Below, piece by piece: positions 26,248-33,718 of a DNA stretch of 64,000 nt. The notes below the pieces were generated by a model. That model was not told where the DNA came from and searched no databases. It saw only the letters and a list, made by a program, of their open reading frames with translations. The stretch covers positions 277,266 through 341,265 of the forward strand of contig NZ_JAFKCW010000004.1 in NCBI RefSeq assembly GCF_017254835.1. The letters run 5' to 3'. The position numbers and the translations under genes were made by a program. This DNA is from Algoriphagus aestuariicola (GTDB lineage Bacteria; Bacteroidota; Bacteroidia; Cytophagales; Cyclobacteriaceae). Positions within the stretch are counted from its first letter, which is position 1. The number at the start of each line of letters is the position of its first letter.

Positions 26248-27879
26248 TTACGCTCCCACAGTAGACTTGGACTCGGTCTTTAGACTCTTGAATGCCAGAT
26301 AAATCAGCGCAATCGCCAGCACAAATAGCAGCGCCGCGATCACTGCGAGCACATAGCCTTTTTCCTGGAAATTCTTCCAGGCAAACAGACCGAGCGAAGC
26401 CAAAGTAACTGTGAACATGAAAAACATCGGGATCATGACAAAGGTGGCGGGGATGTTTTTTCGGATGAGCCAAACGGCAATCGTCAGCAAGGCAAGTGCG
26501 GCCAGAAGTTGATTGGCTGACCCGAAAATCGGCCATAAGGTGCCGAATTCCCCTGAAAGTAGAAGCAAGACGGACAGAAGTACGACAATGCCTGTGGAGA
26601 GATAGCGGTTTTTCGCTACAACTTGGGCAGTCGGCTGGGGCATGTCCTCAAAGTACTCCTGAAGCGTGAACCTAGCCAACCTGGTACAAGTATCCAGAGT
26701 CGTCAAGGCAAAAGCCGAAACAGTCAGGGCAACAAATCCAACCGCGAAAGTTTCTGAAATGCCCAAAGTGGCAATCATCCCACCGATGCCGTTTGAGAAT
26801 AGCGCTACGGGACCTTCCGCGCTGAGGCGGCTGGTATAGTCTTCCCGCGATAGAATCGCCACGGCGCCTACCGATATAATGGCCAGAAATGACTCAATGA
26901 GCATGCCACCAAAGCCCACGATTTTTGCATCGCTCTCTTTGTCCAGCTGCTTGGAAGTAGTACCGGAAGCCACCAGAGAATGGAAGCCGGATATTGCCCC
27001 GCAGGCGATAGTTACAAACAGCACGGGAAAAACAAAACCCAAGCTTTCGCTGGAGGCTTGGATTTGGGTGCTCATCTCGATTTGGGGATTGGCGATAAAA
27101 ACACCTGCGACTGCCGCAATCATCATTCCGTAGAGCAGATAGCTGTTCAGATAGTCTCGGGGCTGCAGGAGCAAGCTGACCGGTGCCACAGAAGCCAAAA
27201 ATGCGTAACCCAATAGGCCGGCAATCCAGAATTCATAACTGAGCGAAATGGGAATCTGGGTGCCCAGATACACGAAGTAATACATCAGGATCACACCGAC
27301 TACTGTGATGATGGCAAAGGCAATCTTCCCATTTCCTACCATTCGGTTGAGAAATCCGAAGCCGACAGCTAGCAGGATAAATAGAATAGAAGCCGAACCT
27401 ACGCCTGGGTTGGCGATGAAGGTCTTGGCGATGATATCCGCGAAGACCCCGATGACCAAAATGAGCGTCGAAAAACTGAACAGGACAAAAAGCTGTTTAC
27501 CCTTAGGGCCGATTTGGTTTCGGATGATCACGCCAATAGACTTGCCTTCCGTACGAAGTGAGGCGGCCATACTGCCCAGGTCATGAACAGCCCCAAAGAA
27601 AATGCCCCCTACCAAGATCCAGATAACGGCGGGAATCCAGCCAAAGGTGACCGCGATGATCGGTCCCACGATGGGTCCCGCGCCTGCGATCGAAGCGAAA
27701 TGGTGTCCCAAAACAACAATCGGCTTGCTGGGCTCATAGTCCACGCCGTCCCTCAAAAGATGGGCTGGTGATTTGCGGGAATTGTCGAGCCCGAATTTTT
27801 TGTAGACAAATGAACCGTAATACTTATATGCGGCAAAAAGAAGAACTGCGGAAATTAGGAGAAGGAGGGCTAAACTCAT
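26248..27879 (-). CDS. cstA: Carbon starvation protein CstA (peptide/pyruvate transporter)
   Basis: CstA-family proteins are multi-pass transporters; members take up peptides or pyruvate. The 543-residue protein has about 15 or more hydrophobic helices. Signatures include KPIVVLGHHFASIAGAGPI near residue 53, GPIIAVTFGWIPAVIWILVG and FGAVHDLGSMAASLR, then GAISGFHSLVASGTTSKQL and FALTTLDTCTRLARF. The length matches the short CstA type rather than the about 700-residue E. coli protein. It is transcribed alone, converging on the DUF3179 gene and diverging from accD. No clear promoter is seen. Confidence 0.95.
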   Translation of the reverse strand: MSLALLLLISAVLLFAAYKYYGSFVYKKFGLDNSRKSPAHLLRDGVDYEPSKPIVVLGHHFASIAGAGPIVGPIIAVTFGWIPAVIWILVGGIFFGAVHDLGSMAASLRTEGKSIGVIIRNQIGPKGKQLFVLFSFSTLILVIGVFADIIAKTFIANPGVGSASILFILLAVGFGFLNRMVGNGKIAFAIITVVGVILMYYFVYLGTQIPISLSYEFWIAGLLGYAFLASVAPVSLLLQPRDYLNSYLLYGMMIAAVAGVFIANPQIEMSTQIQASSESLGFVFPVLFVTIACGAISGFHSLVASGTTSKQLDKESDAKIVGFGGMLIESFLAIISVGAVAILSREDYTSRLSAEGPVALFSNGIGGMIATLGISETFAVGFVALTVSAFALTTLDTCTRLARFTLQEYFEDMPQPTAQVVAKNRYLSTGIVVLLSVLLLLSGEFGTLWPIFGSANQLLAALALLTIAVWLIRKNIPATFVMIPMFFMFTVTLASLGLFAWKNFQEKGYVLAVIAALLFVLAIALIYLAFKSLKTESKSTVGA

Positions 27880-28025
27880 GGTTTATTCTGGAAAAAGGGG
27901 ATTTGGCTTTTCTGGAAATTGGTAATCCTGTCGCAATTTAGAACAATGTGAAATTCATCCCGCGATTAAGTGAATTTTCTGGGGCGAAAAAGGAAAGGGT
28001 TTAGCCGCGATCCTGGCCCTTAATT

Positions 28026-28056
28026 TTATTTATATGGAGATTCGGTCTAAATTTGC
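28026..28056 (+). promoter_or_regulatory. Candidate accD promoter
   Basis: TAAATTTG (28049-28056) fits the -7 consensus. TTTA at 28026-28029 is an imperfect -33 element at the ideal 19-nt spacing. The leader to the ATG at 28095 is about 35 nt. Confidence 0.5.
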
Positions 28057-28094
28057 GTCCTTTGACTTGTCAAATAACAACCTAACAACTCAAT

Positions 28095-28937
28095 ATGGCT
28101 TGGTTTAAAAGAACTGACAAAGGCATCAAAACCTCCACCGCCGAGAAAAAAGATGCTCCTGATGGGCTTTGGTTTAAGACTCCAAACGGCAACATTATCC
28201 ACACCCGGGAGCTCAAAAACAATGCTTTCGTATGCCCTGACGATGATTTTCATGTGAAGATCGGCTCCAAGGAATACTTCGAAATCCTATTTGACAACAA
28301 CAAATTCACCGAACTGGACGCGGATATGAAATCCGGCGATCCCCTGAAGTTCAGCGACACCAAACCCTACACTTCCCGCATCGAAGCCACGATCAAGAAG
28401 ACCGAACTAAACGACGCCGTACGTACCGCATACGGCAAGATGAACGGCCTCGATCTGGTGGTAGCCTGTATGGATTTCAACTTTATCGGAGGATCTATGG
28501 GCTCGGTAGTTGGGGAAAAGATCGCACGGGCCATCGACCATTCGCTCAAGCACAAGGTTCCTTTTCTGATGATCTCCAAATCCGGGGGAGCAAGGATGAT
28601 GGAGGCAGGCTTTTCACTGATGCAGATGGCAAAGACCTCCGCAAAGCTTGCGCTGCTAGACCAAGCCGCTATCCCTTACATTTCACTCCTTACGGATCCC
28701 ACTACGGGTGGTGTGACGGCTTCCTATGCCATGTTGGGAGATTTTAACATTGCCGAACCCGAAGCATTGATCGGATTTGCGGGCCCGCGGGTGATTCGCG
28801 AGACCATAGGCAAGGACCTACCCAAGGGTTTCCAGAGCGCCGAATTTGTCTTGGAACACGGATTTCTCGACTTCATCATCGACAGACGGCAGCTGAAGGC
28901 CAGGTTGACCACCTTGCTCAACCTCCTGAACAATTAA
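28095..28937 (+). CDS. accD: Acetyl-CoA carboxylase carboxyltransferase subunit beta
   Basis: With AccA this subunit transfers carboxyl from biotin to acetyl-CoA, giving malonyl-CoA for fatty-acid synthesis. The crotonase-like core is intact ([63 protein letters not shown]). The N-terminal zinc ribbon is degenerate. Where E. coli AccD has two CxxC pairs, this protein has TPNG near 29-32 and CPDD at 47-50, so only Cys47 remains of four. The 280 residues are otherwise normal. accA is not in the window. Loss of the ribbon cysteines also occurs, as far as I know, in other Bacteroidota. Confidence 0.96.
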   Translation: MAWFKRTDKGIKTSTAEKKDAPDGLWFKTPNGNIIHTRELKNNAFVCPDDDFHVKIGSKEYFEILFDNNKFTELDADMKSGDPLKFSDTKPYTSRIEATIKKTELNDAVRTAYGKMNGLDLVVACMDFNFIGGSMGSVVGEKIARAIDHSLKHKVPFLMISKSGGARMMEAGFSLMQMAKTSAKLALLDQAAIPYISLLTDPTTGGVTASYAMLGDFNIAEPEALIGFAGPRVIRETIGKDLPKGFQSAEFVLEHGFLDFIIDRRQLKARLTTLLNLLNN

Positions 28938-28983
28938 TCACGAGTCTCATCAAAAAGCCTCAAGGAATCAGGTCAAAATTGTT

Positions 28984-29021
28984 TTTGTTTGGCCTGTTTT
29001 CTGGATTAATAAATATATTTG
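28984..29021 (+). promoter_or_regulatory. Candidate nqrF promoter
   Basis: TATATTTG (29014-29021) fits the -7 consensus. TTTG elements lie upstream at 28984-28987 and 28988-28991; the nearer gives a spacer of 22 nt, slightly long. The leader to 29071 would be about 43 nt. Confidence 0.5.
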
Positions 29022-29070
29022 TGCTCCCAAATCGGGTTCAATCCAGACGAAAAAGTAAAATCAAAATTTC

Positions 29071-30372
29071 ATGGGTTCAGTTATTCTTACCTCCATTGTA
29101 GCATTTACGGTGATCATCCTGCTACTGGTGTTTATCCTTCTCTTTGCCCAGTCCAAGCTGGTCAATTCAGGGGATGTGAAGATTGTAATCAATGGGGATA
29201 GTGGAAATGCGATCGTGGCTTCTGCCGGATCCAGCTTACTTTCCACACTCAGCAATCAGAAAATATTCCTGCCTTCTGCCTGCGGTGGCGGCGGTACCTG
29301 CGCCATGTGCAAGTGCGTGGTGGAAGACGGAGGCGGCGATGTACTTCCTACGGAAGTCGGGCACCTGAGTCGTGCCGAGCAGCAGGGCAATGTACGATTG
29401 GCTTGCCAGGTAAAGGTGAAGCAGGACATGAAGATCCGCGTACCGGAAGAAATTTTCGGTATCAAGAAGTGGGAATGTGAGGTGATCTCCAACTACAACG
29501 TCTCTACTTTCATCAAGGAATTCAAGGTGAAATTGCCTGAAGGAGAAACCCTTCATTTCGAAGCGGGTGGTTATATCCAGGTCGACGTGCCTGCGATTAC
29601 CGTCAACTTCAAGGATATGGATATCACTCCACATCCTGAGTTGGGACACCCGGCAGATGTGTACAAGAGTGATTGGGACAAGTTTGGTCTTTGGAGCTTG
29701 GTCATGAAAAATGACGAGCCGCTCTTCAGAGCCTATTCCATGGCCAACCACCCAGCTGAAGGAAACATCGTCATGCTGACCATCCGTATCGCGACTCCAC
29801 CTTGGGATCGCGCCAACAACCGATGGATGGACGTGAATCCAGGTGTTTGCTCCTCCTACGTGTTCTCCAGAAAGCCGGGTGACAAAGTGACCATCTCCGG
29901 TCCTTATGGTGAATTCCACATCAACCCAACCGAGAGGGAAATGATTTATATCGGTGGTGGTGCAGGTATGGCTCCCTTGAGAGCTCAAATCTTCCACCTT
30001 TTCCACACTGAGAAGACCCACAGAAAAGTGTCCTACTGGTACGGTGGACGTTCGAAGAAAGAACTCTTCTATGTACCCCACTTCCGGGATATCGAAAAAG
30101 ACTTCCCTAACTTCAGATTCTACATCGGACTTTCTGAGCCGCTTCCGGAAGATAACTGGAAGGTCAAAACGTCCTTGGATGGCGAAGGAGACGGATATGT
30201 CGGCTTTATCCACCAGGTGCTTTATGACAACTATCTCAAAAACCACCCTGAGCCAGACGAAATCGAATACTATCTGTGTGGGCCTCCATTGATGAACGCC
30301 GCAGTACTCAAGTTGCTAGACGATCTGGGTATTCCTAAAGAAAATATCCGCTTCGATGACTTCGGAGGATAA
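29071..30372 (+). CDS. nqrF: Na+-translocating NADH:quinone reductase subunit F
   Basis: NqrF is the electron-entry subunit of the Na+-NQR: it oxidises NADH and passes electrons through FAD and a 2Fe-2S cluster. One membrane helix (residues 4-27) is followed by the ferredoxin domain with [12 protein letters not shown] near 71-82 and a fourth Cys in LACQVK. The FAD site is RAYSMANHP. The NAD domain has [15 protein letters not shown] and YLCGPPLMN, ending FDDFGG as in the family. At 433 residues it is slightly longer than E. coli-type homologues of about 407. It stands alone: nqrA-E are absent from both sides. Confidence 0.95.
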   Translation: MGSVILTSIVAFTVIILLLVFILLFAQSKLVNSGDVKIVINGDSGNAIVASAGSSLLSTLSNQKIFLPSACGGGGTCAMCKCVVEDGGGDVLPTEVGHLSRAEQQGNVRLACQVKVKQDMKIRVPEEIFGIKKWECEVISNYNVSTFIKEFKVKLPEGETLHFEAGGYIQVDVPAITVNFKDMDITPHPELGHPADVYKSDWDKFGLWSLVMKNDEPLFRAYSMANHPAEGNIVMLTIRIATPPWDRANNRWMDVNPGVCSSYVFSRKPGDKVTISGPYGEFHINPTEREMIYIGGGAGMAPLRAQIFHLFHTEKTHRKVSYWYGGRSKKELFYVPHFRDIEKDFPNFRFYIGLSEPLPEDNWKVKTSLDGEGDGYVGFIHQVLYDNYLKNHPEPDEIEYYLCGPPLMNAAVLKLLDDLGIPKENIRFDDFGG

Positions 30373-30380
30373 AATTTCAC

Positions 30381-30410
30381 AAAAGATCCCGCTTCGGCGG
30401 GATCTTTTAG
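30381..30410 (+). terminator. Terminator after nqrF
   Basis: A perfect 12-bp stem (30381-30392 with 30397-30408) with a TTCG tetraloop ends in TTTT. It lies 8 nt after the nqrF stop. Confidence 0.85.
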
Positions 30411-30454
30411 TTTAGTACCATTTTTGTTTACTTTTAAACACCCATCACCACGCT

Positions 30455-31606
30455 ATGAACATTCAGTCTTTTTTTGACCCGGTTGCTGATTTTCTTTTTG
30501 AGAAAAAGTATTCGGAAAATTCCTTTTGCCATCAGATTCGCGCACATCGGACAGAGTTCCCCGACCTGAAAGGCATCCAAATTGCACTTGTTGGGATAAA
30601 AGAAAAACGAGGAGCAAAGAGGTCGGAAAGCATAGAGCGGGGAAGCAGCGAGATCCGGGAAAAGCTCTACGAATTAAAAAAAGGACTGGTCCCGTACCGG
30701 ATCGCAGATTTGGGTGATCTGATTTCTGGAGAATCCCTCAACGATACCTATCAAAACATCAGACAGGTTGGGGAATTTTTGATGAAGAGCCAAATCCTTC
30801 CCATTTTCTTCGGTGGATCCCATGACCTGGACTATGGGCAGTACCTCTCCTATCAGAAGATGAAGAAGCTCGTAACCCTGGTGACGGTGGATTCCAAGGT
30901 GGACATGGAAGAATCTGGCCCGGAAGACGATCGCCACACTCAGGAGATCGTGCTCCATCAGCCCAATTTCCTTTTTTCTTATACGCACCTGGCATACCAA
31001 AGCTTTTTGGTAGATCCCACGCTGATCAATGTGATGGAGAAGCTATATTTTGACCATGTCAGACTGGGTCAGCTCCGTGACAAATTCAAAGAGACGGAGC
31101 CCTTGATCCGCGACGCGGATTTGTTGAGCTTTGATCTGAGCGCCATCCAGTCTTCGGACGCCCCAGGAGCGGTTGATGCGCAGCCCTTTGGCCTTAGCGG
31201 TGAAGAGGCCTGCCAGGTCTTTTGGTTTGCCGGCATGAATGAGAAACTGAGTTCGATTGGACTCTATGGATATGATCCCTATTTCGACGACGCAAACAAC
31301 AAAACCGCAAAGGTCGCGGCGGTGATGATCTGGTACTTTGTCGAGGGATTTTATTCGAGAAAGGACAGCCTTTCATTCAAAAGTGCGGATTATATCAAAT
31401 ACACCGTGTCTTTGGATACCAAGCCCAATAACTTGGTGTTTTACAAAAGCAAAAGAAGCGGAAAGTGGTGGATGGAAATTCCGCACAATGAGACGGGAAG
31501 GTACGATCGGGTGAGCACTGTGCCATGCAGCTACTCGGACTACTTGGTGGCCCAAAAAGGGGAGATCCCAGAGCGCTGGATCAATGCGCAGATCAAGCTG
31601 TATTGA
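30455..31606 (+). CDS. Arginase/formimidoylglutamase-family protein with altered metal site
   Basis: The 383-residue protein belongs to the ureohydrolase superfamily, whose active members use two Mn ions. The family motifs are recognisable but altered. GGSHDLDYG at 120-128 keeps the metal His123. The usual DAHxD is D146-S-K-V-D150, with His replaced by Lys. The usual SxDxD is SFDLSA near 225-230, with Asp replaced by Ser229. Two metal ligands are therefore lost and ordinary hydrolase activity is doubtful. A C-terminal extension (about 305-383, ending AQIKLY) is also present. The stop overlaps the next start (TGATG), coupling it to a cytochrome-b5-like protein. Confidence 0.85.
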   Translation: MNIQSFFDPVADFLFEKKYSENSFCHQIRAHRTEFPDLKGIQIALVGIKEKRGAKRSESIERGSSEIREKLYELKKGLVPYRIADLGDLISGESLNDTYQNIRQVGEFLMKSQILPIFFGGSHDLDYGQYLSYQKMKKLVTLVTVDSKVDMEESGPEDDRHTQEIVLHQPNFLFSYTHLAYQSFLVDPTLINVMEKLYFDHVRLGQLRDKFKETEPLIRDADLLSFDLSAIQSSDAPGAVDAQPFGLSGEEACQVFWFAGMNEKLSSIGLYGYDPYFDDANNKTAKVAAVMIWYFVEGFYSRKDSLSFKSADYIKYTVSLDTKPNNLVFYKSKRSGKWWMEIPHNETGRYDRVSTVPCSYSDYLVAQKGEIPERWINAQIKLY

Positions 31607-31833
31607 TGAAGATCTACTCTGCACAACAACTGGCACTCCGAAATGGACAGGATAGGCCTGAGATATGGGTGGCCTACAGAGGAGTGATCTATGACGTAAG
31701 TGAGTCTAGGCTATGGAAAAAGGGCATGCATTACGAGCACTGGGCAGGCCAGGATCTGACGGAAGAGTTGGTGGATGCACCGCATACAGAGAAGGTATTC
31801 GAAAAATTTCGGGCCGTAGGCCAATTACAATAA
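31606..31833 (+). CDS. Cytochrome-b5-like heme/steroid-binding domain protein
   Basis: The ATG at 31606 overlaps the upstream stop by one base and gives 75 residues beginning MKIYSAQQLALRNGQ. A longer frame from 31525 would lie inside the previous gene and lacks family features. The core IWVAYRGVIYDVSES, then HYEHWAGQDLTEEL and DAPH, matches the short prokaryotic cytochrome-b5-like domain. Its histidines (in HYEHWAG and APH) are candidate heme ligands. There is no signal peptide or anchor, so it is cytoplasmic. It is coupled to the arginase-like gene and 1 nt before the sugar-kinase-like gene. Confidence 0.85.
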   Translation: MKIYSAQQLALRNGQDRPEIWVAYRGVIYDVSESRLWKKGMHYEHWAGQDLTEELVDAPHTEKVFEKFRAVGQLQ

Positions 31834-31834
31834 G

Positions 31835-32677
31835 ATGATATTAATTGCAGACAGCGGTACCAGCAAGACAGACTGGCGGGTCATCCACCGGGATGGCAGG
31901 ATCAGCCAACATCGGGGTGTGGGCTTCAATCCCTACTACATGACCTCAGAGGAGATGGCTATTCAGATGCGCCATGATTTCTTGGTTAATCTGGAGAGCG
32001 AGATCGATCAGATCTACTACTATGGGGCCGGCTGCTCCGCTCCTGATCGGAAAATGGAGGTCGCAAATGCGCTGGGCGCCATCTTCCGCCATGCCGAGAT
32101 TCACATAGATCACGACCTTGCTGCCGCAGCACATGCGACCTGTGGTCATCAGGCAGGAATAGCCTGTATTTTGGGGACCGGCTCCAATAGTTGCGACTAT
32201 GATGGCAAAAACATCGTGGCGACACGTCCGGCAGCGGGATATATCCTGGGAGACGAGGGAGGAGGCTGCTATGTGGGACGGAAATTTCTCACGGATTTCA
32301 TCCATGAGGAGATGCCTGTCACTATCCGCGAAGCTGCGATCGCGCGCTTCCACATCACCCAAGACATCATTCAAGACCATGTCTATCGACAGCCTTATCC
32401 GAGCAGGTATATGGCTAGTTTTTGCCGGTTTATCACAGAGAACAAAGCTGACCCATATTGCTATAGCTTGTACTATAATTCCTTCAAGGATTTCTTTGCA
32501 AAGCACATCTTCAAGTACCCAGATTTTCGGCAAAAGCCTGCAAACTTCGTAGGCTCTATCGCTTACTATAATTCTGATATCCTGAGAAAAGCTGCCGCAG
32601 ACTCGGGAATCAACGTCAACATCATCATAGAAAGTCCGATCGCAGGACTCACGCTCTATCATCAGGAAAAACTATAA
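31835..32677 (+). CDS. BadF/BadG-type ATPase, likely N-acetylglucosamine (or MurNAc) kinase
   Basis: The 280-residue protein has the ASKHA ATPase fold: phosphate-1 IADSGTSKTDW at residues 4-14, phosphate-2 ACILGTGSNSCDYDG near 110, and GYILGDEGGGCYVGRKFL near 132. Members phosphorylate GlcNAc or related amino sugars. It lies just upstream of murQ, which fits a kinase of peptidoglycan recycling acting on MurNAc or GlcNAc. Substrate choice is inferred from position. It starts 1 nt after the b5-like gene. Confidence 0.88.
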   Translation: MILIADSGTSKTDWRVIHRDGRISQHRGVGFNPYYMTSEEMAIQMRHDFLVNLESEIDQIYYYGAGCSAPDRKMEVANALGAIFRHAEIHIDHDLAAAAHATCGHQAGIACILGTGSNSCDYDGKNIVATRPAAGYILGDEGGGCYVGRKFLTDFIHEEMPVTIREAAIARFHITQDIIQDHVYRQPYPSRYMASFCRFITENKADPYCYSLYYNSFKDFFAKHIFKYPDFRQKPANFVGSIAYYNSDILRKAAADSGINVNIIIESPIAGLTLYHQEKL

Positions 32678-32712
32678 AGTCGTAGTCTGCAGGAATAACG
32701 ACTTTTCCTGCA
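32676..32712 (+). promoter_or_regulatory. Two competing hairpins between the kinase gene and murQ
   Basis: AAGTCGT (32677-32683) can pair with ACGACTT (32698-32704), and TGCAGGAA (32688-32695) can pair with TTCCTGCA (32705-32712). The strands interleave, so the two stems exclude each other or form a strained pseudoknot. The site begins at the kinase stop codon, 65 nt before the murQ start. This is typical of switch-like leaders, but function is unproven. Confidence 0.45.
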
Positions 32713-32776
32713 ACATCCCTCTCGATAGCTCCGAATACTACATGGGCGAGGACCACGAAAACACAATATCAAACAG

Positions 32777-33595
32777 ATGAAAGTCACAGAAAGCAGTTCG
32801 CTATATGAGAATTTGGAGAAGATGGATACCCTCGATCTCCTAAAAAATATCAATGCCGAGGATCACAAAGTCGCACCGGCGGTGAAGGAGAAGATATCCG
32901 AAATTTCAGCTTTGGTCGATCAGATTGTTCCTAGAATGCGGGAAGGAGGAAGGCTTTTTTACATTGGTGCGGGAACCAGTGGAAGACTTGGGGTCTTGGA
33001 TGCCTCCGAGTGTCCGCCTACCTATGGGGTGCCCCACGATTGGGTGGTGGGCCTCATTGCGGGAGGGGATACAGCGATTCGCAAGGCGGTGGAAAATGCT
33101 GAAGACGATCCAGAGATGGCTTGGCGGGATATCCAGGCTTATGGCTTTTCCCAGCTCGACACAGTCATAGGTATAGCGGCCTCTGGTACTACGCCATATG
33201 TAATTGGAGGAGTGAAAGTGGCTAGGGAGAAGGGGCTTCTCACGGGATGTGTTACCTGTAATGTGGATTCACCTTTGGCAAAGGCCGTGGAATTCCCAGT
33301 CGAGGTAGTCGTTGGGCCGGAGTTTGTCACAGGAAGTACACGAATGAAATCCGGAACCGCGCAGAAGCTGGTCTTGAACATGATCTCGACGACTGTCATG
33401 ATCAAATTGGGCCGAGTCAAAGGAAACAAGATGGTTGATATGCAACTCTCCAATGCGAAATTGGTAGACCGGGGTACCAAGATGATCATGGAAGCGACCG
33501 GTCTGAACTATTCGGAAGCGAATGGGTTATTGATTTCTCAAGGATCTGTCCGAAGTGCTACAGAATATTATTACAACAACAGGGCAGATTCTTAA
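32777..33595 (+). CDS. murQ: N-acetylmuramic acid 6-phosphate etherase MurQ
   Basis: MurQ removes lactate from MurNAc-6-phosphate to give GlcNAc-6-phosphate in cell-wall recycling. The SIS domain has YIGAGTSGRLGVLDASE near 62-78, with the likely catalytic Glu78, and GGDTAIRKAVENAEDD near 97-111, which includes the second catalytic acidic residue. IAASGTTPYVIGG and GSTRMKSGTAQKLVLNM are further signatures. At 272 residues it is slightly shorter than the about 300-residue E. coli enzyme, whose C-terminal UBA-like segment is reduced here. It lies downstream of the sugar-kinase-like gene. Confidence 0.96.
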   Translation: MKVTESSSLYENLEKMDTLDLLKNINAEDHKVAPAVKEKISEISALVDQIVPRMREGGRLFYIGAGTSGRLGVLDASECPPTYGVPHDWVVGLIAGGDTAIRKAVENAEDDPEMAWRDIQAYGFSQLDTVIGIAASGTTPYVIGGVKVAREKGLLTGCVTCNVDSPLAKAVEFPVEVVVGPEFVTGSTRMKSGTAQKLVLNMISTTVMIKLGRVKGNKMVDMQLSNAKLVDRGTKMIMEATGLNYSEANGLLISQGSVRSATEYYYNNRADS

Positions 33596-33638
33596 GGAAT
33601 ATTTTGAATCGCATAGTAATAATTGCTGCCTTTAAGCG

Positions 33639-33646
33639 TATCTTTG
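33639..33646 (+). promoter_or_regulatory. Candidate -7 element for the rluB-like gene
   Basis: TATCTTTG fits the TAnnTTTG consensus. No clear -33 TTTG lies at the expected distance. It is 73 nt upstream of the ATG at 33719. Confidence 0.45.
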
Positions 33647-33718
33647 CAGCCCTAATAAGCGTTTGAATTTCAATGGCTTATTATTCACCACAAACTACAG
33701 CAGTGATGCTGCATACTT

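Noticed and set aside
29236-30246. 336-residue minus-strand frame opposite nqrF
   Set aside because: It is fully antisense to a well-conserved gene, shows no family motifs and has shadow-like composition.
31525-31605. Longer N-terminus for the b5-like protein
   Set aside because: The extra 27 codons lie inside the arginase-family gene and lack b5 features; the coupled ATG at 31606 is better.
32676-32712. H-type pseudoknot before murQ
   Set aside because: With both stems full there is no base left for the third loop, so simultaneous pairing is sterically poor; alternative hairpins are preferred.
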